DNA from: Acanthopleuribacter pedis | GTDB lineage: Bacteria > Acidobacteriota > Holophagae > Acanthopleuribacterales > Acanthopleuribacteraceae | Direction of reading: 5' to 3' | Length of the DNA: 64,000 nucleotides | NCBI RefSeq assembly: GCF_017377855.1 | Contig: NZ_JAFREP010000018.1 | Location: 62,001 to 126,000 of the forward strand | Part shown: positions 36,169 to 48,498 of the stretch, piece by piece | How the letters are laid out: each line of letters starts with the position of its first letter | Numbering within the stretch: position 1 is the first letter of the stretch | Made by a program: the position numbers and the translations under genes | The notes under the pieces: generated by a model | Seen by the model: only the letters and a program-made list of their open reading frames with translations | Database searches by the model: none | Told to the model about the DNA's origin: nothing

Positions 36169-39100
36169 ATGGGCGCGATGGGAGCAACAATGGTTCTGGA
36201 TCGCAGCGAAATTCTTCAAATGCTGTACGAGCAGCGGATCGACCGCGAGGAAGCACTGCGACTGCTAGACCGGCGGACCGAGCCGACAGCCGCCGTTACC
36301 GAAGCGCCCGTCACCCATCCCCCACACTTTGATGTGCGCGGCCTCCTCAGTCAACTGAGGCCCCGTATTAGCTCCAAGGATGTGAGCCGGTCCGCCGCCG
36401 CCTTCCTCGAACTCGAATTCTGGGGTCGGTTACGCCTGTTTCAGGTATGTCAGTCGATGGGTCTTTTTGTGGATCCCAAGGTAGCCGATGAGGGCGCCGT
36501 TTTGGGCGCCGGCGCCGGCATTCAACCTAAGTTCCTGCCTTATTTTGCCCAGTTGTGCGACATGCTCGTCAAAGAACGTCTCATCCAAAACATCGATGGG
36601 CGGATTCAGGCAACCCAACGCGTCCTCGAACCGGCGCTTCAGGAGAAGTTGGCCATGTTGGCCGACAGTAAAAGCAAGCTTTTGGAAAAAGAACCAAGCC
36701 TGGCCGTGCACATGCAGGTGCTCGACCACAGCTTAAACGAGCTGGCCGGGGTTTTGCGCGGCGAGAAAACCATTGAAGAAGTACGCGAGCCGATTCGGGC
36801 GCTCCTTCAGGATATGAACCAACAGGATCATCATTCCCAGTTTCTCAACGATCTGTGCGCCCAGTTGATCACCGCCTACCAGGGCTGGCTGCACCCGCGG
36901 GGTGTCCCCGAAAGCGAACTCACTTTATTTGAATGGTCCTCGGGTGGCGCCTCTGCCGCCGGCGCCGTGGCGCAAACCCTGGACGCCGACAAAACACGGG
37001 TTCACTTCAACTGGACCGCCGACCAGAGCGACGATGTCGCCTTTGCTCGGCGCCGCTGGGGTGCCGCGTTTCCCTTTACCGCGTTCCACAAACTCGATCT
37101 GAATCGCGACAATCCCACCCTTGACCAATTCGCCCAACACGCCGACATCTTGCTGTGCACCAACAGCCTGCACCGCGTGGCTTACTTCCCGGAAGCCATG
37201 GCTCACTGTCGCCGCCTGCTCAAACCCGGCGGCTTGCTCATCATCCGCGAGATGCTGGCGCCGCGCGATTTCAGCTTGCTAACCGCCGGCATGGACCCGC
37301 GCTGGTGGCGTTTCGAGGACGGCGCGCGCCGCCTCCCCAACCTACCCATCGCCGACAGCGACGGCTGGATGTCCGCGCTGGACCAAGCCGGCTTCGAAAG
37401 CCTTTCGGCCATCGGTTTACCCATTGAAAACCGCTTCTCTTTTCAGGGTTTAATTATCGCCCGCGCTCCAGAAACCCCGCTTGCCGACCTGCGCGACCAA
37501 AGCCTCGACGACCTCGCCGTTCATGTTGCTTACGAGGCCCCCGCAACAACCGACCACGAACCCGAACCCGCCGGCGATGCCGATTGGCTGCACCATCACC
37601 AACCAAGCACCGAAACCGACGAGCTCATCCCCGCGGCGCCGGTACAATCCGAACCCGCCGTCGCAGCGACCCCCCTTCAGACGCCCGATGAATCGCGCCA
37701 GAACCATTTACTGGTCCGCCAAACCTGGTCGGCCTGCCCCGGTCGCCCCGCTGAGAAGTTACCGGAACACGTGCTGTTCTTTTTGCCCGAAGACATGACC
37801 CCGCAACAAACGCCCTGGTTGCGCGATCTCCCCTGTCGGGTAACCACCGCGACCGTCGGCCCGCGCTTCAACCGAGGCGAGCAGGGGGGCTTCGCGCTAC
37901 CTTTCGATGATCCCGGCGCACTTCGCCTGCTCTGTCACGCGCTGCACGACATTCCCATTGATCGTATTTACAAAATCGGCCCCGTCGAGGGCACAAGCGA
38001 TTGGCAGGCAGAACACCGCTTTCTCCAAGCGCTCGAAATCGCCTTCAAAAGTGAAGGTCGCTACGGCGAATGTCCCACCACCCTCATCCTGCGCGGTAAA
38101 AACCGTTTCGGTGCCCGTGCCCTCGGCGGCATTTGCCAAGCGTTGCGCATCAGCGGCGCCACCCTACAACCACGCGTCCTTCAAACCGACACCCGCCAAT
38201 CACTTGCCGCACAGTTGCGCCACGAACTCCGCATCGAACCCAGTGACCAAGGCACCAGCTACCGCATCAAAAAAGGGCAACGCCGCCGGTTGGTACTCGA
38301 GGCCACCCAGCCACAACATGACCGTCCGCCCATGTTACGTCGCGGCGGTGTTTATTTGATTCTAGGTGACTTAACCGGTGCCGCCCACGCCTTGGCCGAC
38401 CGTCTGCACCATCATGCCGAGGCTCGATTGTTGGTACTGCCCTGGCGGCAACAGGGTCAACAAGATCCAAGTTGGTCGCGGTTGGGCGACCCCCACCAGG
38501 TGCAACAGCTCGCCGATTTGGCCGAAATGCCCCCGCTCTTAGAGGCCTGGAACGCCCGTGGTTTTCGCTTCAACGGCGTCTTTTTCTTCCACCAACCCCG
38601 CGCCCACCGCACTTATTCGTTGCTGGAACAACTGCGTCGGCTCGATTCATTGACCCAAAGCCAACCGCTTGATTTCTTTAGCATCGCCACCTCCGGCTCC
38701 GCCCATCTGGGCGAGTGGGGCTCTCCAAGTAATGCAGTCGATGAAAACCTATGCGCCGCTTTTGTCCATCATCGCAACGGATGGACCGCCACCAAAAGAC
38801 GCGACGGCGAAGCCTACTGCTTGCGCATTGTCGATGAAACCCACCAAGGTTTACCCGCGGACGGCCTGGCCCTTTACCGCAAGGTTACCGGCATCGAGGA
38901 ACCCCACGACCAATTAATCGCCGACACCCTTCTGGCACAAACCGCCCGCAACGATCACGATCTTTGTCTGATCGCCGGTGAAACCGACAAACTCGTCGAT
39001 TTCATTCAGCATGAAACCGGCCTTTTACAGGACGCCCGCCGCTCCACTCAATCGTTGTTTGAAACCATCAGCACCGATGTCGCGCGCTTATGGCACCAAG

Positions 39101-42100
39101 AATGCCGGGGGGAAGGCAATCATCTCCAAGCACTTATTGACTTTTTTGGTTGGGAACCCGAGTTCCTGCTGCTCGACGGTTTTCAAGAGGCCGAGTGCGT
39201 GCGCAACCTGCTCGCCTACCACCGGGATCAGCTTCTCGTTTTCTACGGCGCCCAAGCGCTGCCCGGCCGCCAATTGGAACAATGGGTTTTGGATGCATTA
39301 CGACAGGTCCTTGGCGAATCCACCCAACCCGCGCCACGCACGTCCTTTGGGGATTTGCCGTTCGGGCGCCGGTCCCTCGAGCATTTCTGCCAAAAACTCG
39401 GCGTTTTCCTCGGGGCAAAGCTGACCCCGGCGTTGTGTTTGCGGCATCCCAGTGCCGCGCAACTGGCCGCCGCGTTAACTGAACGCTTTCCCGAGCAAAT
39501 CGACCGCGTATTAACCGAACACTGGCAATGGCAACCCCCGGCCGAGGCGCCCCAACCCACGCCGGTCCCCACCGTGCAAGCCGTCCCCGCGCCCAGCGTG
39601 CCGGCCACAAGCGCGACCCTGCCGACGGAAAGCGTCACCCCACCCCACCCCGGCGGTGACCTGGAGATGATCCCCCTTTCCGCGAAAAGCCGTTACATCC
39701 TGCAACACAAAGCCGCCCGTTTGGCCGCGTTCATTCAAACCCAGCACATAGCTCGGTTGCGTTTCTTGGCCCACCGCGGTCAAACCCAATCACCGGAACC
39801 CCATCGGTTGTTGGTGCTGGCCGAAACACCCGCTCAAGCAGTGGAAACCCTTCAGGCTTTCGCCGCCGGCCAAACACATCCACGTGGGGTATACGGCACC
39901 TGCGAAACGGCTTGGCAACACTTCGGCAGTGACCCGGGCGACCAAACCCTGTTGCTCGGTTTCTGGAAAAAACGCGAACTGCACAAACTCGCCGATCTCT
40001 GGACCCGCGGCGTTACCATTCCATGGCCGTCATTAATCGGCGAACCCGAAACCCACATTCAACCGGATGCCCCCGCGAGTAACATCCTGCCCACAAATGC
40101 AGGCCGGGAACCCACCGAGGTTGCCGTCCCCGCCACCCCGCGGCCGCCGATACAGGCGTCCTTTGCACCACAGCCATCAGAAGCCGGCGCCTCAGCGTCA
40201 AGCGATCCCGCGTCAAGCGATCCCGCGTCAAGCGATCCCGCGTCAAGCGATCCCGCGTCAAGCGATCCCGCGTCAAGCGATCCCGCGTCAAGCGATCCCG
40301 CGTCAAGCGATCCCGCGTCAAGCGCTCCCGCGTCAAGCGCTCCCGCGCCACCGACGATTCCCGGTCCGAGCAACCCCAAGGAAAACACCGAAGACACCGA
40401 TCATCAGGGTGATGTTCCCGGCAGCGAACCCAGCGCCTCTGAATCAGAAGCGACGCCCGTCTCAGACGAACCTCCGGTTTTTACCGACCCATTAACCGCC
40501 GAAGACGCCCCCTCTCAAAGTGAAGCACCACCGATTCTTGAGCAAACGCGTTACGAGGCAACGCCGTCATCTCAATCTGAAGCGGTTCCCGCCGAAGCAA
40601 TTTCCGAAACAGAACGCCATGCCCTTGAGCACCCCGAACCGGCCGACACAAACACCGCCCGACCAGAAACCGAGGAAACCACGATCCCGCCCCGGTTCAA
40701 AGTTGCCACTCCTGCCGACGCCTTGGAAGACGCCGAACCCGCGTTGCCCATCATCAGCTCTTCATCGCCTTCATTGAGCGAGGGTCAGCTTAGGGTATTC
40801 CTCGAAATTCGTCAGGTCCTGTGCTCCCTGCTTGATCTCGAAGAAAAAATCGTCAACCCCGACCAATCCCTGTTTTTTTACGGGCTCAATTCCATCAACG
40901 CCGTCCGTCTAAAATGGCACCTCGAACACCGCTTCGGCATTGACCTCCCCCTGAACGATCTACTCCTGACCCCTACCCTCGAAGGGCTTAGCGATCGTGT
41001 AAACGCACGCATTCAAACCCCTCATGAAACCATCGAACGGGGCTTGGACATCCAAGATTCCGACCCGCGCACCGCGTTCTCCCACAGCCTTGCCGGTTCA
41101 GACACCTCCGCACCCTTCCCCTTCTCCGCCATGCAGAATTACCTTCGCTGGGTTCGCCGCAAGGTTTCGCTTGGTAACTATTACTTTGAACTGGAAGAAA
41201 CCGGACTCGACGTGAAAAACTTGCGTGCTTCTTGGGAATACGTTGTCGAGCACCATGAAATGCTGCGCGCCAACTTGGTTCAGGAAGATCAACAAGTCAT
41301 TGAGGACGACCTTCCCGAACTCGCCATTCAGCTATTTGACTTGACCGAAGAAACCCACGACGCCGTGGATGCCTTTTTTGACGATCTCCGCCAAAAATGG
41401 TCAACAGAGCGTTTTGAAATCGGAACCACCCCGCGTTGGCGTTTGGCGCTTGTTCAATTGCCCGACGAGGTTGTGCGCATCGCGCTTTGCATCGATCGCA
41501 TGCTGCTCGACTTCTCCTCGCTCCCCAACCTGTTGCAAACCTGGTTCGCGTACTACCGAAACCTGGAGCCCGCCCTACCCGGTGGCACCTTCTCGCGGTT
41601 CATGACCACCAAACAGCGCATCCAGGACCATGTTTGGTACCAGCGTGATCTCGAATACTGGAAGCAACGGCTCGACCAATTCGCCCCTTATCCCTCATTC
41701 GTCGGCGACTCCCAGTTCAGTCCCAATTTCCGACGGCTGTATGCGCAACTCGCACCGCCTACTTGGCATAGCTTGGCTGAGAAAGCACAACGCAACCGGA
41801 TTACCCTGCCAATCGTGCTGTCGCAAACCTTTGCCGTGACCCTCGCATTTTTCACCCAGCGCAAGAACTTCTCCTTCCTCATCGAATCCAACCACCGCCT
41901 GCCGCTTTTTCAGGATGTCAGCCAGGTGGTCGGGCCTTTCCATGCACTGGCGCTTTACCCGTACCAACCCAATTGGGACATGTCCATTGCCGATTGCTTC
42001 CGCGAAGCACAGCGCGACCAATGGCGCGATCTCGACCACGCCACCGCGCGCGCCGAGGCCACCCTCGCCGTTTCCGACCGTCTGGGGGACTTCCCGATCA

Positions 42101-42471
42101 TCATGCAAATGAGCCATCAGTGTCAGGACGAAACCGATTTCAAGGGTTGGAACCATGTTTGCCAATGGGTGTATAGTCGCAATGCTTTACCCAAGGCCAC
42201 CTTTACCGCCCACTTCATGCTCGGCGGTCGAACCCTCGAAACCGCTTGGGAAGCGCCGCGGGAAGGGCTCGCCATGTTCCGACAAATGTTGGACTTCTTT
42301 TTCCTGACCTTGCTCCATCTCGCCAACTGTGACTGGCAGGAAAAAACCATGACCGCCGCCATCATCCCCATCCTCAACAAGCACCCGCGCGCCGCGGCGA
42401 TGATGGGCAACTTCCCCGACCACATCCTGGAAGTTTTACAAAACTACCTTCAACAGCACCACGGCCGCTAA
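36169..42471 (+). CDS. orphan PKS/NRPS-like protein: C-MT, degenerate KR, two carrier domains, degenerate condensation domain
   Basis: 2100 residues. Order by eye: a linker (LYEQRIDREEALRLLDR); a PKS C-methyltransferase (about 55-430) with LFQVCQSMGLF, an altered SAM loop LFEWSSGGASAAG, NSLHRV and LLKPGGLLIIREML; a ketoreductase-like region (about 540-930) whose nucleotide loop is YLILGDLTGAAHAL and whose catalytic Ser/Tyr segment reads ATSGSAHLGEWGSPSNAVDE, Tyr apparently lost; a carrier-like domain with FGRRSLEHF (about 1065); a low-complexity linker with ten SSDPA/SSAPA units; an intact carrier YGLNSINAVRL (Ser about 1573); and a condensation domain (about 1647-2090) with CIDRMLLD where HHxxxDG is expected. 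No KS, AT, A or TE domain is present or nearby. Starts at 36169 or 36190 (GGGAG 5 nt upstream) are both possible. Product unknown; it may be a scaffold or act with partners elsewhere. Confidence 0.8.
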   Translation: MGAMGATMVLDRSEILQMLYEQRIDREEALRLLDRRTEPTAAVTEAPVTHPPHFDVRGLLSQLRPRISSKDVSRSAAAFLELEFWGRLRLFQVCQSMGLFVDPKVADEGAVLGAGAGIQPKFLPYFAQLCDMLVKERLIQNIDGRIQATQRVLEPALQEKLAMLADSKSKLLEKEPSLAVHMQVLDHSLNELAGVLRGEKTIEEVREPIRALLQDMNQQDHHSQFLNDLCAQLITAYQGWLHPRGVPESELTLFEWSSGGASAAGAVAQTLDADKTRVHFNWTADQSDDVAFARRRWGAAFPFTAFHKLDLNRDNPTLDQFAQHADILLCTNSLHRVAYFPEAMAHCRRLLKPGGLLIIREMLAPRDFSLLTAGMDPRWWRFEDGARRLPNLPIADSDGWMSALDQAGFESLSAIGLPIENRFSFQGLIIARAPETPLADLRDQSLDDLAVHVAYEAPATTDHEPEPAGDADWLHHHQPSTETDELIPAAPVQSEPAVAATPLQTPDESRQNHLLVRQTWSACPGRPAEKLPEHVLFFLPEDMTPQQTPWLRDLPCRVTTATVGPRFNRGEQGGFALPFDDPGALRLLCHALHDIPIDRIYKIGPVEGTSDWQAEHRFLQALEIAFKSEGRYGECPTTLILRGKNRFGARALGGICQALRISGATLQPRVLQTDTRQSLAAQLRHELRIEPSDQGTSYRIKKGQRRRLVLEATQPQHDRPPMLRRGGVYLILGDLTGAAHALADRLHHHAEARLLVLPWRQQGQQDPSWSRLGDPHQVQQLADLAEMPPLLEAWNARGFRFNGVFFFHQPRAHRTYSLLEQLRRLDSLTQSQPLDFFSIATSGSAHLGEWGSPSNAVDENLCAAFVHHRNGWTATKRRDGEAYCLRIVDETHQGLPADGLALYRKVTGIEEPHDQLIADTLLAQTARNDHDLCLIAGETDKLVDFIQHETGLLQDARRSTQSLFETISTDVARLWHQECRGEGNHLQALIDFFGWEPEFLLLDGFQEAECVRNLLAYHRDQLLVFYGAQALPGRQLEQWVLDALRQVLGESTQPAPRTSFGDLPFGRRSLEHFCQKLGVFLGAKLTPALCLRHPSAAQLAAALTERFPEQIDRVLTEHWQWQPPAEAPQPTPVPTVQAVPAPSVPATSATLPTESVTPPHPGGDLEMIPLSAKSRYILQHKAARLAAFIQTQHIARLRFLAHRGQTQSPEPHRLLVLAETPAQAVETLQAFAAGQTHPRGVYGTCETAWQHFGSDPGDQTLLLGFWKKRELHKLADLWTRGVTIPWPSLIGEPETHIQPDAPASNILPTNAGREPTEVAVPATPRPPIQASFAPQPSEAGASASSDPASSDPASSDPASSDPASSDPASSDPASSDPASSDPASSAPASSAPAPPTIPGPSNPKENTEDTDHQGDVPGSEPSASESEATPVSDEPPVFTDPLTAEDAPSQSEAPPILEQTRYEATPSSQSEAVPAEAISETERHALEHPEPADTNTARPETEETTIPPRFKVATPADALEDAEPALPIISSSSPSLSEGQLRVFLEIRQVLCSLLDLEEKIVNPDQSLFFYGLNSINAVRLKWHLEHRFGIDLPLNDLLLTPTLEGLSDRVNARIQTPHETIERGLDIQDSDPRTAFSHSLAGSDTSAPFPFSAMQNYLRWVRRKVSLGNYYFELEETGLDVKNLRASWEYVVEHHEMLRANLVQEDQQVIEDDLPELAIQLFDLTEETHDAVDAFFDDLRQKWSTERFEIGTTPRWRLALVQLPDEVVRIALCIDRMLLDFSSLPNLLQTWFAYYRNLEPALPGGTFSRFMTTKQRIQDHVWYQRDLEYWKQRLDQFAPYPSFVGDSQFSPNFRRLYAQLAPPTWHSLAEKAQRNRITLPIVLSQTFAVTLAFFTQRKNFSFLIESNHRLPLFQDVSQVVGPFHALALYPYQPNWDMSIADCFREAQRDQWRDLDHATARAEATLAVSDRLGDFPIIMQMSHQCQDETDFKGWNHVCQWVYSRNALPKATFTAHFMLGGRTLETAWEAPREGLAMFRQMLDFFFLTLLHLANCDWQEKTMTAAIIPILNKHPRAAAMMGNFPDHILEVLQNYLQQHHGR
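40198..40347 (+). repeat. in-frame 15-bp tandem repeat, ten units (SSDPA linker)
   Basis: Eight copies of TCAAGCGATCCCGCG are followed by two copies with GCTCCC in place of GATCCC. They encode SSDPA x8 and SSAPA x2 in the linker between the two carrier domains (residues about 1344-1393). The near-identity at DNA level points to recent slippage; linker length is probably variable between strains. Confidence 0.95.
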
Positions 42472-42689
42472 CCCGTTGGCAGGCCGGCCCGGACAGTAAA
42501 AGCCGGCGGCCGCCATAGACGGCGTTTTTCCCCAAAATTCTCGTACGCTTTATGTAACTTTTTCGTCTTTTTTTCGTTAAGAGCTATGGATGTCGCTAAC
42601 CAGGTGTGAGGTACGCCGCGGAACAATGGTTCACGGTCCGTAACCATCACGCACCGGTTCCGACATGATCTTGATTCAGCGAGGGTTCC

Positions 42690-43268
42690 TTGCAACGCGA
42701 CCACGCCGATATCACCGCCCTTCTCGCTGATTGGCAGCAGGGAAACCAAAACGCCGTTGATCGGCTGATTCCCTTGGTAGAGGACGAGTTACGTAAATTG
42801 GCACGTCAGTATTTGGCCAGAGAATCCGCGGGCAATCATTTACAGGCAACCGAACTGGTTAACGAGGCTTATTTGAGACTTGTGGACCAGGAACGAACCA
42901 CCTGGAAAAATCGCGCCCATTTTTTCGGCATCGCCGCCCAAATGATGCGCCGGATCTTAATGGATCACGCGCGCGCGCGGCAGGCCGCCAAACGTGGGCC
43001 CGACATCAAGGTCTCGCTTAACGAGCAATTGGTCGGCCGGGTTGATTTGGATTTGATCGCTTTGGACGAGGCACTCAATGAACTGGCGGCCTTGGACGAG
43101 CGCCAATCACGCATTGTCGCTTTGCGTTACTTCGTCGGTTTAAGCATTGAGGAGACCGCCGAGGTCCTCACGCTTTCCACCTCCACCGTAAAACGTGAGT
43201 GGCGCATGGCCAAAGCGTGGCTTTTGCGTTATCTTAAAAAGAGAAAAACGCAGCCCCTCGATTCATAA
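42690..43268 (+). CDS. ECF-type RNA polymerase sigma factor (TIGR02999-like)
   Basis: 192 residues, starting at TTG 42690 with GAGGG 4-5 nt upstream. Region 2 (LIPLVEDELRKLARQYLARE, ELVNEAYLRLVDQ, FFGIAAQMMRRILMDHARAR) and region 4 (LAALDERQSRIVALRYFVGL, SIEETAEVLTLSTSTVKREW) are complete. It is a paralogue of the sigma factor at 26909-27493. A kinase-TPR gene follows 180 bp downstream in the same direction and no anti-sigma gene is visible. Confidence 0.92.
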   Translation: MQRDHADITALLADWQQGNQNAVDRLIPLVEDELRKLARQYLARESAGNHLQATELVNEAYLRLVDQERTTWKNRAHFFGIAAQMMRRILMDHARARQAAKRGPDIKVSLNEQLVGRVDLDLIALDEALNELAALDERQSRIVALRYFVGLSIEETAEVLTLSTSTVKREWRMAKAWLLRYLKKRKTQPLDS

Positions 43269-43449
43269 ATCCTTTTACCCTTGTTCGGCATTTTTCATAC
43301 CGCCGCTTCCTTTTCAGACTGCCCCCCCTTATTTCACCCAGGACTGTTCGATCTATGTTTCTTGATGCTTTGGCGATTTTCTGTCGCCCGCGAACATTTT
43401 TTCTTGACCAGGGACGACCGCCGCGTCCCATCACCGCGGAGGGGGGCCT

Positions 43450-46389
<2,940 letters not shown>

Positions 46390-46471
46390 CCTGTGTTCTC
46401 GGTAGGCGTGGTCAGATTGAGAAAGGGCCGGAAACTTCGCGGCGAATCTCGCGATACAAAAGAACAGGCGA

Positions 46472-47068
46472 TCAGGGTGAAGGCCCCATCCAAGGTACCG
46501 GGCCATATAAGGAGCCAAGCCCGCTTGCGGCGTCCCATTCCACCACGGAGCGCCATGGTAATCCCAACAACGGCAACGAACCAAGCGCGCGTAACCGTTG
46601 CCAGTTGGTGTCTTCTTGGTGTGCATCGATCACGTAAGGAACCGTGCCGAGCATCGGCGTGGCTTCCTCCCACGCGCGTCCTAAAAAAATCGCGCCCGCG
46701 GATATCCCAATGATCAGAACGCCCTGTTGCAAAGCGCGCGTCACCGCCGCACGGGTTTCCGGCGTCGCTAGTTTTCGCGGGTCCCCGCCTGCCAGCAGTA
46801 AAAGATCCCCTACCCGCCAGTTTTGATCCCAATCCCCATTCTTGATCAGTTGCCGGCAGGCCGTTTCCGACACGACCGGTGCCATCGCCGCCGTGAAAAT
46901 GGCGAAGTGTGCCGCTTGGTGGTCATTGGCATGACCCGCGTAAAAAGCCCGATCCAAGCGGTAACCACGACGTTCCAGTTCGTCCGCGAACCATGTAGGC
47001 CCTTTTGGGCCGTGGAAGAAGGGGCTTGAATCAGCCATTAACCACAAGGGCTTCACAGGATTGTGCAT
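46472..47068 (-). CDS. peptidase S51 / cyanophycinase-like protein
   Basis: 198 residues from ATG 47068 (GAGG 9 nt upstream); an in-frame GTG at 47101 is possible. The protein has a class I glutamine-amidotransferase-like fold pattern: LLLLAGGDPRKLATPETRAA near residue 95 and IIGISAGAIFLGRAWEEA with the nucleophile-elbow serine (GxSAGA) near residue 125. Both are hallmarks of S51 peptidases (dipeptidase E, cyanophycinase). The C-terminus ends soon after the VVEWDAASGLGSL block, slightly shorter than usual. It would cleave Asp-containing dipeptides or a related polymer; no cyanophycin synthetase is in the window. Confidence 0.75.
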   Translation of the reverse strand: MHNPVKPLWLMADSSPFFHGPKGPTWFADELERRGYRLDRAFYAGHANDHQAAHFAIFTAAMAPVVSETACRQLIKNGDWDQNWRVGDLLLLAGGDPRKLATPETRAAVTRALQQGVLIIGISAGAIFLGRAWEEATPMLGTVPYVIDAHQEDTNWQRLRALGSLPLLGLPWRSVVEWDAASGLGSLYGPVPWMGPSP

Positions 47069-47317
47069 GGAATGTTGCCTCAAAAGTCGCGGTTTTTCCA
47101 CAACCTTTTTAACAGGAACAAGGAAACGATCACCGAGATTAGATCAGCGCCGAGAATCGGATAATTGGATAAGGTGAACTTCTTTAACCCATTCTTTTTA
47201 TACAGGTTATACCATCTAGCTGCTTCGTCAAAGGGTGCACAAAAATAAAAGTTAATTGAAACAGTCACAGAAGGCCCAAAGTTTTCCACATGTTTTCCAC
47301 AGACCACGCCGTCGCCT

Positions 47318-47785
47318 TCATTCAGACGGGAAGCGCCAAATATACACCAACACCGCACCCGCGATCAAGCCCACAATGACCTTCGCAACCAAAACGGGAA
47401 TGAAGTAGATAATCGAGAGCGGAATCGTCAATGCCAGAGCACCGGTTGCCGCCAGTTTGGCGCGTAAGGGAATGACCCGGTCCAGGTACCAAGCGCGAAT
47501 GACCGAGCCGAACCAGGCATTGTTCAGCAGCCGATGGTAGAAACGCCGCGAACCCCGCGCGAAACATCCCGCGGCCAGCAACACAAAAGGTGTGGTGGGC
47601 AGAACCGGTAAAACCACGCCGATCAGGCCCAAGCCTAAAAACAAAATTCCCAATCCTATAAATAGCGCACGTAGTACCGGGGACCGTGAAAGGTTGAGAC
47701 GGGCTTCCATTTCAGCTTCCCGTGCCGACCGCGCTTCCATGGATTCTTCCGCCATGTTCATCCTTTCCTGATTCGAGTCCTCCAT
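47318..47785 (-). CDS. DUF454 (YbaN-like) inner membrane protein
   Basis: About 155 residues from ATG 47785. The core is the DUF454 pattern: LGLIGVVLPVLPTTPFVLLA, then CFARGSRRFYHRLLNNAWFG and a C-terminal pair of membrane segments (TGALALTIPLSIIYFIPVLV, VIVGLIAGAVLVYIW). The hydrophilic N-terminal extension has a 30-bp tandem duplication that also duplicates a ribosome binding site (AGGAAAGG) and start region, so translation could begin at 47785 or 47755; the frame is open to 47860. Function of the family is unknown. Confidence 0.85.
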   Translation of the reverse strand: MEDSNQERMNMAEESMEARSAREAEMEARLNLSRSPVLRALFIGLGILFLGLGLIGVVLPVLPTTPFVLLAAGCFARGSRRFYHRLLNNAWFGSVIRAWYLDRVIPLRAKLAATGALALTIPLSIIYFIPVLVAKVIVGLIAGAVLVYIWRFPSE

Positions 47786-47810
47786 GTTCATCCTTTCCTG
47801 ATTCGAGCCC
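47752..47810. repeat. 30-bp direct duplication containing RBS and start codons
   Basis: The block 47752-47780 is repeated at 47782-47810 with one difference (T or C near the end). On the coding (minus) strand each copy contains AGGAAAGGATGAACATGG. It encodes SNQERMNM twice at the N-terminus of the DUF454 protein. Confidence 0.9.
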
Positions 47811-48111
47811 TCGGCGGCAAGACCTTGGTGCGTCATCTTATCCCATTTTTCGCCACGCATTTCCCGACACTTAGCGCCTGACCCAAAACACGCTTCGTTC
47901 TAAGACGTTACCCGAAATGCACGGGCCTTCCCCAGCCAAAACCCGTCAGATATGGCCAGGATGCTGTTTTTGGGATTTAAGGTGGCTTTTAAGAGGCTCG
48001 AAAGATGGTGGTTGGAGCGGTGCCGCGTCAACAAACCGGCATTTGATTTGCTGTATTCAGGGTGTTGTCAAGATCAACCAGGTGTTTGCACCAACAAGGG
48101 GGGCTCGATTT

Positions 48112-48498
48112 ATGTTGCATCAACCCAAATTTCGGCGTGGCTTTTCGCTTTTGGAAAGCAGTATTGCGATCCTGTTGATGGCCGCGTCCTGCAACCTCGT
48201 TGTGTCAATGACGGCCGCTACCAACCGACAAATGAGGATTACACGGGCCGCCCAAACAGGGAAAAATATCATCCAGGACCTGTACCACCTTCCCCGAGAG
48301 GCCCTCGCGACCGAGACTCCGCTTAGCTTTGATGAACGCGGCTTACCCACGGCCACCAATCCGGCTTTTCATCTGACCATCGAACATGAGGAAGTACAGG
48401 AACATCACTTATACCATTTCCAGTTGATCTTCAATGAACCACGTTTACCGAACCGAACGTTCACCGCCGTGCGCCGTTTCCCAAGGATCCAACCATGA
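48112..48498 (+). CDS. minor pilin / pseudopilin (PilV-like)
   Basis: 128 residues. ATG 48112 is preceded by AGGGGGG at 8 nt; the frame is open upstream to 47917 but lacks any signal. The N-terminus is a type IV prepilin leader, KFRRGFSLLESSIAILLMAA: cleavage after Gly, Glu at +5, then a hydrophobic helix. The remainder is a short globular domain. The last codons overlap the next pilin gene (ATGA at 48495-48498), so the two are translationally coupled. Expected role: minor component of a type IV pilus or type II secretion pseudopilus, processed by a PilD-type peptidase encoded elsewhere. Confidence 0.85.
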   Translation: MLHQPKFRRGFSLLESSIAILLMAASCNLVVSMTAATNRQMRITRAAQTGKNIIQDLYHLPREALATETPLSFDERGLPTATNPAFHLTIEHEEVQEHHLYHFQLIFNEPRLPNRTFTAVRRFPRIQP

